64,000 nt of DNA. Origin: CAVUMR01 sp963742715. GTDB taxonomy: Bacteria > Actinomycetota > Actinomycetes > Mycobacteriales > Micromonosporaceae. Of the stretch, positions 1-9,277 are shown in pieces. The stretch is from the NCBI GenBank assembly GCA_963742715.1, contig CAVUMR010000002.1:186001-250000 (forward strand). Direction: 5' to 3'. Within the stretch, counting starts at the first letter, position 1, and every line of letters starts with the position of its first letter. The position numbers and the translations under genes were made by a program. The notes beneath the pieces are model-generated. The model saw nothing but the letters and a program-made list of their open reading frames with translations, ran no database searches and was not told the origin of the DNA.

Positions 1-1875
1 TCCGGCGACGTCGGTACGGGCGGTCGGGTCGGTCCAGGCGGCGAACACCAGCCCCAGCACGGCCGCTTCCACCGTCCAGTCCTCGACCCCGAACGCGAGA
101 TCGACCAGGACCGCGCGGCGTACCGACTCGCGCCACGGCTGCTCGGCCCGGTGGTGCAGCAGGCCGAGGCAGGCCCAGCACTGCACCAGTCGTACCCACA
201 GCGCCGGTTCGTGCCGCGCGAACAGTTGACCGAGATCGGTGTCCGGCGGGCTCGGCGGATGTACCAGCATCCCGAGCAGGTCTTCGAGGCTCAGGATGGA
301 CAGCCGGACCGCGGCGTCGTACCCGCTCAGCGGATGTGACCACCACTGCGGGGCGATCGCGCGGATCGCACGGACAGCGGTGGCCGACGGTGGTGCGACC
401 GCAGGTCGCGCCCTCTCGCCGTCGTACTGCCAGATCGGGTACAGCACCGGATGCCGCGGCAGCCGGATGTCCGGCTCCGGTACCTGCCGCACCGTGATCG
501 TGGTGTCCGGAAAGGTCCGGCGTACCGATTCCAGCGCGCTCGGTGGTTCGAGTTCCGGCAGTGTGATCGAGCCGGGTACACCCGGGCCGGGCGCTCGTTC
601 GGTGAGCCGCCGGTCGAGCAGGTCGGTTGCGACCGTAACCGGCTTCGGTACCCGGCTCAGCCAGTTCCGGCCGCGGCAGCACTGGGTCAGGAACCGGTTG
701 GCGGTCCGGTTCTCCGGCTGCTCGCGCAGGAAGTCGGAGAGCGCGACCAGGTGCCCGACGTTCTCGTCCTGCCGGTACCGCAATACGCAGCCGGTCGGGT
801 ACGCGGTCTCGTGCAGTGGATCGCGGGCCAGCGCCTGGTCGATCCACCGCAGCGCCTCGTCCAGCCGATCCGTCTCGGCCAGCAGGTCCGCGATGTACGC
901 GGCGACCTCGACATTGCCGGGGGAGTAGTCGAGTGCCCGCTGCCACGCGGCGATCGCGTCGTTGTGCCGTCCGGCGGCCCGGTAGGCGTACCCGAGCATG
1001 ACGCTGGTGATGTACGACGGCGACACGTGGTTGGCGCGGGTCGCCCAGCTCACCGCGTCGTCGACGGCACCGATCCGGCGGGCGACCGCGGAACCGGCGG
1101 CGAGCAGCAGCGCGTGGGTCGAATGTACGGCGATCCCGTTGCGGGCGACTTCGAGGAACGGCACCAGCGAGTCGTGTTCCTCGGGTGTGACCGGATCGTC
1201 CAGTCCGGACACCATGGACAGCAGGTACTGGGCCAGGTCGTCGGCGGGCAACTGCACCGGTAGCGCCGGATCGGTCACCCATGGCACCGCCGCCCAGACC
1301 CGTCGCGGGTCGCTGCGGGTGGCCGCCGAGATCAGCCGCAGGGCGTCGCCGATCTCGCCGGACGCGGCGAGCAGGTGGGCGCGGGCCACCACCGAGCCGA
1401 TGGACACCCGTCCAGTGGCCGGAAACAGGGTGAGGGCCCGGCCGCCGGCGCGCGCGGCGAGCTGACTCAACGCCTCGTGTACCTCCGGCAGCCCCGGATC
1501 GTGCGCGAGCGCCGCTGCTATGTGCCGGGCGGCGTGCTCGAGGTCGCCTCTGGCTGTGGCGGTACGGGCGAGCCGCGCCTCGTCCACCGCGGCCCGCCGA
1601 TCAGCGTCGACCGGACCTTCGTCGTCCTGGCTGGTCTGATCCGAATACGGCTTGTGTTGTTCGTCCGGACGGTCTCGTTCGTCCGGCCGGTCCTGGTCGC
1701 CCATCCCGTTCTGGTCGCCCATCCCGTTGTGTTCGTCCGCCCCGTTGTGTTCGTCCGCCCCGTCGTGTTCGTCCGCTCCGTTGCGTTGGTCCGCCCCGTT
1801 GTGTTTGTTCGCCCCGTTGTGTTTGTCCGCCGCGTTGTGCTCGTCCGGCTGCGTCTGGTCGGTCCCCTGGCCCAT
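1..1875 (-). CDS. Tetratricopeptide-repeat protein, C-terminus cut by window edge
   Basis: An uninterrupted reading frame on the minus strand runs from ATG at 1875 off the left edge, so 625 codons are visible and the C-terminus is missing. A GAAGGGG stretch about 12 bases upstream could be the ribosome site. Residues about 7-62 are a hydrophilic repeat of the type N-G-A-D-E-H. From about residue 75 on the protein is alpha-helical with TPR-like periodicity; clear helix pairs lie near residues 290-350 (AIAAWQRALDYSPGN and EALRWIDQALARDP). No signal peptide or catalytic motif is visible. TPR domains normally mediate protein-protein contacts; the partner is unknown. It is divergent from the sugar isomerase gene at 2161. 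Confidence 0.75.
   Translation of the reverse strand, partial: MGQGTDQTQPDEHNAADKHNGANKHNGADQRNGADEHDGADEHNGADEHNGMGDQNGMGDQDRPDERDRPDEQHKPYSDQTSQDDEGPVDADRRAAVDEARLARTATARGDLEHAARHIAAALAHDPGLPEVHEALSQLAARAGGRALTLFPATGRVSIGSVVARAHLLAASGEIGDALRLISAATRSDPRRVWAAVPWVTDPALPVQLPADDLAQYLLSMVSGLDDPVTPEEHDSLVPFLEVARNGIAVHSTHALLLAAGSAVARRIGAVDDAVSWATRANHVSPSYITSVMLGYAYRAAGRHNDAIAAWQRALDYSPGNVEVAAYIADLLAETDRLDEALRWIDQALARDPLHETAYPTGCVLRYRQDENVGHLVALSDFLREQPENRTANRFLTQCCRGRNWLSRVPKPVTVATDLLDRRLTERAPGPGVPGSITLPELEPPSALESVRRTFPDTTITVRQVPEPDIRLPRHPVLYPIWQYDGERARPAVAPPSATAVRAIRAIAPQWWSHPLSGYDAAVRLSILSLEDLLGMLVHPPSPPDTDLGQLFARHEPALWVRLVQCWACLGLLHHRAEQPWRESVRRAVLVDLAFGVEDWTVEAAVLGLVFAAWTDPTARTDVAG
1696..1855 (-). 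repeat. 18-bp coding tandem repeat (N-G-A-D-E-H)
   Basis: An imperfect 18-base unit is repeated about eight times in frame near the 5' end of the TPR gene, giving six-residue units such as NGADEH, NGADQR and NGANKH. Two degenerate copies read NGMGDQ. The period keeps the reading frame. Confidence 0.85.
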
Positions 1876-2160
1876 TCCCGTCGGCCACCCCTTCGGCCAC
1901 CTGTTCGTGGCCCGCCCCCGCGGGCTGCGCCAAGGGTACGGGTGCTGATCGACTCGGATGTGGACCGGAGGGCGGATTCTGGGCCAGTGCGGACATCGGG
2001 GCTGATCGGTCCACAATACCGATGCGCATTAGCGTGTGGATAGACGCTTTATCGTGCAAGACTGCGCACAATGGTGCCGGTCGAGCTGGCTCGGCACTTC
2101 GTCCGGAACCATGCCGGCTGGCGGCAACGCGCCGGCCGGTACGCGGTGGAGGGAGTTGCC

Positions 2161-3379
2161 GTGACAGAGCAGCCGGACACCGTGCAGCCGGACAGCATGC
2201 AGCCGGACAGCATGCAGCCGGACACCGTGCAGCCGGACACCGTGCAGCCGGACACCGTGCAGCCGGACACCGTGCAGCCGCGCGCCGTGCCGGGAACTCC
2301 GGCGGCAGGCGGCCCCGCCACCGGGCCGGCCGGGGCCGGGATGACGGCCGATATCGGCGAACAGCCGGCGGTGTTCGACCGGCTGCTGGGGCAGGGCATC
2401 GGCCCGATCGAGCGGGCCGCCGCCCGGATCGCGTCCGCGCGGCCGCGGTTCGTGCTGTTCACCGCGCGCGGGACCAGCGACCACGCGGCGCTGTACGCGG
2501 CCTACCTGACCGAGATCCGGCTGGGGATCCCGACCGGGCTGGCCTCGCCGAGCGCGATCACCCTGTACGGCGCCCGGCCGGACCTGTCCGCCGCGCTGGT
2601 GGTCGGGGTGAGCCAGAGCGGTGGCTCGCCGGACCTGGTCGAGGTCCTCACCGTGGCCCGGGAAACCGGCGCGGTCACCCTCGCGGTCACCAACGATCCC
2701 GGTTCGCCGCTGGCCGAGGCAGCCGAGTTGACGGTACCGACGTGGAGGCCGGTCACGAGCGGGCGGTGGCGGCCACCAAGACGTACACCGCGGAACTGCT
2801 TGCCCTGCTCATGCTGATCGAGGGCGGTACGCGCGGGCGACGGCCGGCTGCCCGCCGACCAGCGGTCGGAGCTGGCCGTGCTGCCCCGAGCTGGCCGCGA
2901 CCGTACTGGCCGATCCGACCGCCGAGCAGGTGGCCCCGCGGTACCGGTTCGCCGCGCAACTGGTCACCACCGGCCGCGGGTACGCGTACCCGACCGCCCG
3001 GGAGGCCGCGCTGAAGCTGATGGAGACGTCGCTATCTGCCGGCGCTCGCGTTCTCCGGTGCCGACCTGCTGCACGGGCCGCTGGCCATGACCGATCCGGA
3101 CGTACCGGTGCTGGCCGTGGTCGGCGACGGGCCGGGCGGCCGGGCGATGCGGGACGTGGTGGCCCGGCTGGGGGAGCGCCGGGCGGACGTGGTGACGGTC
3201 GGGCCGTCCGACGTACCGGCGGGCGTCGTGCGCATCGCCGACCCCGGCGGTGGACGAGCGGTACGCGCCGTTGCTGGACATCCTGCCGTTGCAGCGGCTG
3301 GCGCTGTGCGCTGGCGCTGGCCCGGGGCGAGGATCCGGATCGCCCGCGCGGGCTGACCAAGGTGACCGAAACGCTCTGA
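2161..3379 (+). pseudogene. SIS-domain sugar isomerase (GlmS/AgaS-like), frame broken by about six indels
   Basis: The pieces together form a protein of about 400 residues with two SIS domains, like the isomerase half of GlmS but without the glutaminase domain, so it probably acts on amino-sugar phosphates. GTG at 2161 is chosen because GGAGGGAG lies just upstream. Conserved blocks are FTARGTSDHAA, GVSQSGGSPD, GHERAVAATKTYTAELLAL, TGRGYAYPTAREAALKL and SGADLLHGPLAM. Reading them as one protein needs frame changes near 2737, 2826, 2886, 3032, 3245 and 3310; the C-terminus then ends LTKVTETL at 3379. Each break is a gain or loss of C or G. The N-terminus carries seven QPDTV-type pentapeptides. 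Because the neighbours are broken the same way, sequence error is more likely than true decay. Confidence 0.7.
2171..2284 (+). repeat. 15-bp coding tandem repeat (Q-P-D-T-V)
   Basis: Seven in-frame copies of a 15-base unit (cagccggacaccgtg and variants) encode QPDTV or QPDSM at the N-terminus of the SIS-domain protein, before its first domain. Confidence 0.9.
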
Positions 3380-3413
3380 CCCGGTTGTCGACATGACGTG
3401 GCAGGCTTCGGGT

Positions 3414-4930
3414 GTGTCCACGCTGCGGGATCTGGTCGAGGAGCACACCAACCTCGGCCAATGCCGACATCGACCACCTGCACCGGCTCGCCGGTGACTG
3501 GCAGCTGCTCTCCGACCTGTCCTTCGCCGATCTGCTGCTGTGGGTGCCGATCGGCGCGACGGCGCGGTTCCTGTGCGTCGCGCAGGTACGGCCGACCACG
3601 TCGCCCGACCGCGTACCAGGACGACCAGGTGGGCCGGATCGTCGGCGGCCCGGAGGTGCGCCCACCTCGACGTCGCCTACGCCGAGGGCCGGATCTGGCG
3701 GGAGGGCGACCCGGTCTGGTACGGCGACACCCCGGCCCGGCACGAGGCGATCCCGGTACGCTGCGCGGCCGACAGGACGAGCACGATCGTGGCGATCGTC
3801 GGCCGGGACACCAACCTGTCCACCGCGCGCACGCCCGAGCCAGCTGGAACTGAACTACCTCACCACCGCCGACGACCTGGCCCAGATGGTCGCCGACGGC
3901 ACGTTCCCGCCGCCCCGGCATCCGGGCGAGACCACCTCGGCGCCGCGGGTCGGCGACGGGCTGATCCGGCTCGACGCCGGCGGCAAGGTCACTACGCGAG
4001 CCCGAACGCGCAGTCGGCGTACCGCCGGCTCGGCTTCAACGCGCCACCTGGTCGGCGAGGAGCTCGCCGCGCTGTCCGGCCGGCTGGCCGACGACCCGCT
4101 CGAGGGCAGCGACGCGGCCGAACGCATCCTGGCCGCGCTGCGCGGTGAGGCGCCGGCCCGCAAGGAGGTCGAGGCGCGCGGCGCGACCGTGCTGATGCGG
4201 GCGCTGCCGCTGCTGCCGGCCGGCGTGCCGATCGGCGCGCTGGTGCTGGTCCGCGACGTCACCGAGGTCCGCCGCCGGGACCGCGCGCTGATGACCAAGG
4301 ACGCCACCATCCGGGAGATCCACCACCGGGTGAAGAACAACCTGCAGACGGTGGCGGCGCTGCTGCGCCTGCAGGCCCGCCGGGTCGACGTCCCGGAGGC
4401 CCGGGTGGCGCTGGAGGAGTCGGTACGCCGGGTCGCCTCGATCGCGCTGGTGCACGAGACGCTGTCGCATGTCCAGCGACGAGGCGGTCGAGTTCGACGG
4501 CATCGTGGACCGGGTCGCCGTCGCGGCCGCCGAGGTGGCGGCGACCGAGTCGCGGGTGACGGATGCGCCGGGAGGGCACCTTCGGCGTGCTGCCCGCCGA
4601 GATCGCCACCTCGCTGGTGATGGTGCTCAACGAGCTGCTGCATCAACGCGGTGGAGCACGGCTTCCCGGCCGGGCGAGGATCGCCGGCGAGCCGTGGTCG
4701 ATCGGCGGCTGGTCGTCGCTGCGCACCGGTTCCGCAAGCAGCTGCACGTGACCGTGGCCGACAACGGCCGGGGCCTGCCCGAGGGCTTCGATCCGGACGC
4801 GCAGCGGACGGCTGGGCCTGCAGATCGTCCGCGCCCTGGCCACCGGCGAGCTGCGCGGCACCATCGAGCTGCGGCCCCGGCCGGCGGCGGCACCGAAGCG
4901 GTGCTGGTCGTGCCACTCACCCGCCGCTGA
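3414..4930 (+). pseudogene. pdtaS: PdtaS-like cytosolic sensor histidine kinase, frame broken by about twelve indels
   Basis: Assembled over frame changes this is a protein of about 505 residues matching the actinobacterial PdtaS type: an N-terminal GAF-like domain (LAGDWQLLSDLSFADLLLWVP), a PAS domain, then a HisKA_2/HATPase unit with the phospho-acceptor in IHHRVKNNLQTVAALLRLQ, the N-box region NAVEHGF and the G1 box VADNGRGLPEGF. It would phosphorylate an ANTAR-type regulator, which is not in this window. GTG at 3414 fits the usual VSTLRDLVEEHT start; an in-frame ATG lies at 3393. Breaks fall near 3459, 3605, 3662, 3835, 3997, 4041, 4470, 4564, 4644, 4675, 4814 and 4886, ten of them an extra C or G and two a missing base. 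Sequence error is the likely cause. Confidence 0.75.
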
Positions 4931-5207
4931 CCGCCTTCTTGGTCGCGGCCGGCGCTGGGTCGCGGGCGGCTTTTGGACACGGCCCGCGGCTTGACCGTAG
5001 CCGCCGTGGGCCGCCACCCGCCCGCCTGGTCGCCCGCCCCCGTCGGACGGCGCGGGTCGACTGGTGCACCGTGTCCGCCCAATTTTGAGCATTTTGGCTG
5101 GTCGGTGGCGTTTTTCGGAGGTGTCTGAGAGCCCGGTCACGAGAACCTGGCATGTCCGAGTCGTCCGTGTCATGCTTATCCCCATGACTGCCGCGCAGGC
5201 CCGTCCG

Positions 5208-5336
5208 ATGGAGCACCTTCCGGTGCTCCGTCGTCACGTCGATCACGGCCGCGTGTGCAGCGCCATGTGTCCGGCTCGCCTGACGCCGCTCGCCTGTCTA
5301 TCGGTCGCGCGTACCGCGCCGGCATTGCCTGACTGA
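5208..5336 (+). CDS. Cysteine-containing leader peptide of the sulfur-assimilation operon
   Basis: This 42-codon reading frame ends 64 bases before the sulfite reductase start. It contains RRHVDHGRVCSAMCPAR, which matches the short HVDxxRVxSAxCPA peptides annotated as putative leader peptides ahead of sulfate-assimilation genes in actinomycetes (established family knowledge). Cysteine codons lie at 5256, 5268 and 5295. In mycobacteria such upstream frames let ribosome stalling at Cys codons control the downstream genes; the same role is inferred here. ATG 5208 is preferred; in-frame ATGs at 5184 and 5172 are alternatives. None has a strong ribosome site. Confidence 0.65.
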   Translation: MEHLPVLRRHVDHGRVCSAMCPARLTPLACLSVARTAPALPD

Positions 5337-5373
5337 CACCGTTGTTTCGCGAGCTGTCCGCCGGCGCCTACGC

Positions 5374-5397
5374 GCGTCCCCTGGCCCGAAGGGACGC
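5374..5397 (+). promoter_or_regulatory. Hairpin overlapping the sulfite reductase ribosome site
   Basis: The arms GCGTCCC (5374-5380) and GGGACGC (5391-5397) form a perfect 7-bp stem with a 10-base loop. The 3' arm holds the GGGA of the GAAGGGA ribosome site, four bases before the ATG at 5401. Closing the hairpin would hide that site, which fits translational control by the leader peptide. The function is inferred. Confidence 0.5.
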
Positions 5398-5400
5398 CCC

Positions 5401-7100
5401 ATGACGTCCACCATCTCGGCACCGCGCACCCCCGCTCCCGCGCCCCGCCGCCCTGCTGCCCGCAAGCCGCGCGGCGAGGGCCAGTGGGCGATGGGGCACC
5501 GGGAGCCGCTGAACCCGAACGAGCGGACCAAGAAGGACGACGACGGGCTCAACGTCCGGGCCCGGATCGAGAACATCTACGCGCACGCCGGGTTCGCCTC
5601 GATCGACCCCGCGGACCTGCGCGGCCGGTTCCGCTGGTGGGGGCTGTACACGCAGCGCAAGCCCGGCATCGACGGCGGTCGTACCGCTGTGCTGGAGCCG
5701 GAGGAGCTCGACGACGAGTACTTCATGCTCCGGGTACGGGTCGACGGCGGGCAGCTGAGCCTGGCGCAGCTGCGGACGATCGCGCAGATCTCCCAGCGAG
5801 TTCGGCCGGGACACCGCGGACATCACCGACCGGCAGAACATCCAGCTGCACTGGATCCGGGTCGAGGACGTGCCGGAGATCTGGCGCCGGCTCGAGGCGG
5901 TCGGGCTGTCCACCACCGAGGCGTGCGGGGACTACCCGCGGGTCATGCTCGGTAGCCCGGTGGCCGGCATTTCCGCCGAGGAGCTGGTCGACGCGACACC
6001 TGCGCTGCGGGAGATCACCGACCGGTACCTGGGCAGCAAGGAGTTCTCCAACCTGCCGCGCAAGTTCAAGACCTGCGCGTCCTGGCTGCCGGACACCCCG
6101 TACGAGGCCAACGACATCGCGTTCCTGGGCGTCGAGCACCCCGAGCACGGGCCCGGCTTCGACCTGTGGGTCGGCGGCGGGCTGTCGACCAACCCGATGC
6201 TCGCCAAGCGGCTGGGCGTGTGGGTGTCCGCTGGACGAGATTCCGGACCTGTGGTGGGCGGTCACCAGCGTCTTCCGCGACTACGGGTACCGCCGGCTGC
6301 GTAGCCGGGCCCGGCTGAAGTTCCTGGTGCACGACTGGGGGATCGAGAAGTTCCGGCAGGTGGTGGAGGACGAGTACCTGCACCGCAAGCTGGTGGACGG
6401 ACCGGCGCCGGAGCTGCGGTCGCGCCGATCGACCACGTCGGGGTACACCGGCAGCGCGACGGCAAGTTCTACGTCGGGGTGGCACCCGCGGTCGGCCGGG
6501 TCTCCGGCTCGCTGCTGGCGCAGGTCGCCGACGTGGTGGAGCGGCACGGCTCGGGCCGGATCCGCACCTCCCCGTACCAGAAACTGCTGGTCCTCGATGT
6601 TCCGGAGGCCGAGGTGGACGGCCTGGTGGCCGACCTCGACGCCATCGGGCTGCCGGCCAACCCCAGCGGCTTCCGTCAGGGCACGATGGCCTGTACCGGC
6701 ATCGAGTACTGCAAGCTCGCCATCGTCGAGACCAAGGCAGCTGTCCATCGACCTGATCGCCGAGCTGGAGCGCCGGATCCCAGAGCTGGACGTGCCGCTG
6801 TCCATCCACGTCAACGGGTGTCCGAACGCGTGCGCCCGTACCCAGGTCGCCGACATCGGGCTCAAGGGCCAGCTGGTACCCGACGGCGAGGGCCGGCAGG
6901 TGGAGGGCTTCCAGGTACACCTCGGCGGCGGGCTCGGCCTGGACGCCGGGTTCGGCCGCAAGCTGCGCGGTCTGAAGGTGACCGCCACCGGGCTGGCGGA
7001 GTACGTGGAGCACCTGGTCCGCAACTACCTGGAGCAGCGCAAGCCGGAGGAGCGGTTCGCCGAGTGGGTGATCCGCGCCGCGGAAGAAGACCTGCGATGA
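5401..7100 (+). pseudogene. sir: Ferredoxin-type nitrite/sulfite reductase, frame broken by four indels
   Basis: Across frames this encodes about 566 residues of a siroheme and [4Fe-4S] sulfite/nitrite reductase. The cluster-binding motifs are visible: CTGIEYCKLAIVETK near 6690-6735 and NGCPNACARTQ near 6815-6845. The N-terminus (GQWAMGHREPLNPNE) and the RQNIQLHWI block are typical of the family. It would reduce sulfite to sulfide with electrons from ferredoxin. The cysH, chelatase and cysteine-leader neighbours favour sulfite over nitrite. Frame breaks lie near 5797 (extra C), 6231 (extra G), 6420 (missing C) and 6741 (extra G). No frame lacks essential motifs, so a working gene with sequence errors is the best reading. 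It overlaps the next gene by ATGA. Confidence 0.85.
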
Positions 7101-7243
7101 GCGAGCGGATCGTTCCGTACTTCTGCCCGTACTGCGGTGATGAAGACATTCGTCCACATGGGACAGAGCACGGCACCTGGGAGTGCGCGTCCTGTACCCG
7201 GGTCTTCCGGGTCAAGTTCGTAGGGCTGGTGGTACCCCGATGA
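7097..7243 (+). CDS. Small zinc-ribbon protein of the sulfite reductase operon
   Basis: A 48-residue protein starting at the ATG that overlaps the sulfite reductase stop (ATGA). It has two CxxC pairs, FCPYCGDED and ECASCTRVF, spaced as in a rubredoxin-like zinc ribbon, and no membrane segment. It ends in an ATGA overlap with cysH, so it is translationally coupled to genes on both sides. Small proteins of this type sit between sir and cysH in other actinomycetes. No biochemical role is established; a metal- or sulfide-handling helper is only a guess. Confidence 0.8.
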   Translation: MSERIVPYFCPYCGDEDIRPHGTEHGTWECASCTRVFRVKFVGLVVPR

Positions 7244-7932
7244 GGAATCCGGCTGAACTGCGTGAACTCGCCATCGAAGCGGACGCCCAACTCGAAGGCG
7301 CGTCGGCCGAGAAGGTGGTCCAGTGGGCACACGAGGAGTTCGGGTCCAAGCTGTGCGTCACCTCGTCATTCGCCGACGCGGTGCTCGTACACCTGGTGTC
7401 CCGGGTGGTGCCCGGCATCGACGTGGTGTTCCTGGACACCGGCCTGCACTTCGCCGAGACCCTGGACGTACGGGACCGGGTCATGCGCGACTACAACGTC
7501 AACGTGCGGTCGATCCGGCCGGAGCTGACGGTCGGGCGGCAGGACGCCGAGTACGGTCCGCGCCTGTTCGAGCGCGACCCGGACACCTGCTGCGCGCTGC
7601 GCAAGGTACAGCCGCTGGCCGAGGCGCTCGAGCCGTACGACGCGTGGGCGACCGGACTGCGTCGGGACGAGTCACCGAGCCGGGCCCGTACCCGGGTCGT
7701 CGACTTCGACGCCAACCGCAACATGGTCAAGCTCGCGCCGCTGGCTGCCTGGACCCAGGCCGACGTGGACGGGTACATCGCCCGGCACCGGGTGCCGGTC
7801 AACGAGCTGCTCGGCCAGGGGTACTCCTCGGTCGGCTGCTGGCCGTGCACCCGCGCGGTACGCGCTGGCGAAGGTGACCGGGCCGGCCGCTGGCCGCTGT
7901 TCGACAAGGTCGAGTGCGGGATACACCGGTGA
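7240..7932 (+). CDS. cysH: Phosphoadenylyl/adenylyl-sulfate reductase (CysH)
   Basis: A 230-residue enzyme that reduces APS or PAPS to sulfite using thioredoxin. The PP-loop region reads CVTSSFADAVLVH. The catalytic cysteine is in the C-terminal ECGIH motif. The cysteine pairs DTCCALRK and GCWPC that hold a [4Fe-4S] cluster are both present, which points to the APS-using (assimilatory, plant/bacterial cluster-type) branch. The start ATG at 7240 overlaps the stop of the zinc-ribbon gene; a longer in-frame ATG at 7183 lies inside that gene and is rejected. It feeds sulfite to the sulfite reductase upstream in the operon. Confidence 0.93.
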   Translation: MRNPAELRELAIEADAQLEGASAEKVVQWAHEEFGSKLCVTSSFADAVLVHLVSRVVPGIDVVFLDTGLHFAETLDVRDRVMRDYNVNVRSIRPELTVGRQDAEYGPRLFERDPDTCCALRKVQPLAEALEPYDAWATGLRRDESPSRARTRVVDFDANRNMVKLAPLAAWTQADVDGYIARHRVPVNELLGQGYSSVGCWPCTRAVRAGEGDRAGRWPLFDKVECGIHR

Positions 7933-8915
7933 CCTCGACCGCCGCGCCGCACCGCGCGGTACCGGTGCGGGGCTCGCCACGGGTTCCGCCGCTGGTACTG
8001 GTGGCGCACGGGAGTAGGGACCCGCGGGCGGGCGAGCGCACCTGGGCGCTCGTCCGCCGGGTGGCCGCACTGCGGCCGGGAACCGTGGTCACGGCCGCGT
8101 TCCTCGACTTCGCCGGGGCACGCCCACTGGACGTGCTGCGGGACCTGCGGGACGCCGGCCACGACTCGGCCGTACTGGTGCCGCTGCTGTTCACCGCGGC
8201 GTACCACGGGACCGTGGACGTACCGGACGTCGTGGTCGCCGCGCGGGACGCCGTACCCGAGCTGTCCGTACTGGTCGCGGAGGTACTCGGGCCGGCTGCC
8301 GGCAGCGCGGTGACGCCGGTCGACCCCGATGAGGTGGGATCGCTGGTTGCACGGCCTGGACTACCGGACGCGCGGTCTGGATCGCTGGACGCGCCGCCCG
8401 GACTTGTGGATGCGCGGTCTGGATCGCTGGACGCTGCGCCCGGACTTCTGGACGCGCGCCCGGTGACGAGGCGCGCGGGACGCAGCGCCGGGCCCGACCC
8501 GCGGCTGCTGGAGGCTCTCGACGGTCGGCTGCTCGAATCGACCGGCGCGAACGGCTTCGACGCGCTGGTACTCGCGGCGGCCGGTACCCGCGATCCGGCC
8601 GCTCAGTCCGCGGTACATCGGGTCGCCGGCGCACTCGGTGCCCGGCACGGGACACCGGCGGTGGCCGCGTTCGCGGCCGGCGCGCAGCCCGATCCGGCGC
8701 AGGCGGTACGCCAGTTGCACGCCGCCGGTGCACGACGGGTGGCGGTAGCCGCCTACTTCCTCGCTCCGGGCCGGTTGTACGACCGTGCCCGCGATGCCGC
8801 CGTTCAGGCTGGTGCGGTCGCCGTCAGCGCTCCGCTGGGGGACGCGGTCGCGTTGGCGGGACTGGTGTTGAGCCGGTACGACGCGGTCGCCTGGAGCCAT
8901 CGCCGGGCCGCCTGA
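7929..8915 (+). CDS. Sirohydrochlorin chelatase (CbiX/SirB family), two-domain, with repeat hinge
   Basis: A 328-residue protein of two CbiX-like halves. The first has LVLVAHGSRDPRAGE and VLVPLLFTAAYH, with the metal-site histidines; the second has LVLAAAGTRDPAAQ and VAVAAYFLAPG, where the histidines are replaced. The enzyme inserts iron into sirohydrochlorin to make siroheme, the cofactor of the sulfite reductase in the same operon. GTG at 7929 overlaps the cysH stop (GTGA); ATG 7914 is a possible longer start. The hinge near residues 137-177 is an expanded repeat (GSLDA, GLVDARS), not expected to be structured. Confidence 0.88.
   Translation: MTSTAAPHRAVPVRGSPRVPPLVLVAHGSRDPRAGERTWALVRRVAALRPGTVVTAAFLDFAGARPLDVLRDLRDAGHDSAVLVPLLFTAAYHGTVDVPDVVVAARDAVPELSVLVAEVLGPAAGSAVTPVDPDEVGSLVARPGLPDARSGSLDAPPGLVDARSGSLDAAPGLLDARPVTRRAGRSAGPDPRLLEALDGRLLESTGANGFDALVLAAAGTRDPAAQSAVHRVAGALGARHGTPAVAAFAAGAQPDPAQAVRQLHAAGARRVAVAAYFLAPGRLYDRARDAAVQAGAVAVSAPLGDAVALAGLVLSRYDAVAWSHRRAA
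8334..8462 (+). repeat. Coding repeat in the chelatase hinge
   Basis: Alternating units encoding GSLDA(P/A)PGL(V/L)DARS are repeated about three times in frame between the two chelatase halves. The DNA period is about 51 bases. Confidence 0.75.
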
Positions 8916-8969
8916 GCGCCTCGACGCGGCACGTTCACCGGGCCGCGCGTCGGGCGGCCAACGTACGGG

Positions 8970-9007
8970 AAAAAACTGACGCCCCGGACCACGCTGTCCG
9001 GGGCGTC
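8970..9007 (-). terminator. Intrinsic terminator of whiB1
   Basis: Arms at 8978-8989 and 8996-9007 form a perfect 12-bp G+C-rich stem with a 6-base loop. On the minus strand it is followed by six T residues (8975-8970), 15 bases after the whiB1 stop. This is the only hairpin in the window seen with a clear T-run. Confidence 0.9.
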
Positions 9008-9022
9008 TTCGGTCGTGCGGCG

Positions 9023-9277
9023 TCAGGCGGTATGGGCACTTACCCGGAAGCCACTGCGACGCTTGAGAGCGCGCCGCTCGTCTTCACTCATTCCGCCCCA
9101 CACGCCAGCGTCCTGGCCGCTTTCCAGAGCCCATTGGAGGCACTGGTCGGTAGCCGAGCAGCGCCGGCACACCGCCTTTGCCTGTTCGACCTGCAGCAGC
9201 GCCGGACCAGAAGTGCCGATGGGGAAGAACAGCTCTGGGTCCTCGTCGCGGCAGGCGGCACGGTGGCGCCAATCCAT
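9023..9277 (-). CDS. whiB1: WhiB1-type iron-sulfur transcription regulator
   Basis: An 84-residue Wbl protein. Four cysteines hold a [4Fe-4S] cluster: one in RAACRDEDPELFF, then C..C in AVCRRCSAT and one in DQCLQWAL. The GVWGG turn and basic RRALKRR tail for DNA and sigma-factor contact follow. Size and sequence match WhiB1, which in mycobacteria senses nitric oxide and binds the housekeeping sigma factor. AGGAG lies about 10 bases before the ATG. It has its own terminator and a CRP/Rex-like palindrome 100 bases upstream, so it is probably a single-gene unit. Confidence 0.95.
   Translation of the reverse strand: MDWRHRAACRDEDPELFFPIGTSGPALLQVEQAKAVCRRCSATDQCLQWALESGQDAGVWGGMSEDERRALKRRSGFRVSAHTA

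Noticed and set aside
2737..6741. Programmed frameshifting in the broken genes
   Set aside because: There are about 22 events of both signs in three unrelated genes, with no slippery-site pattern. Local sequence error fits better.
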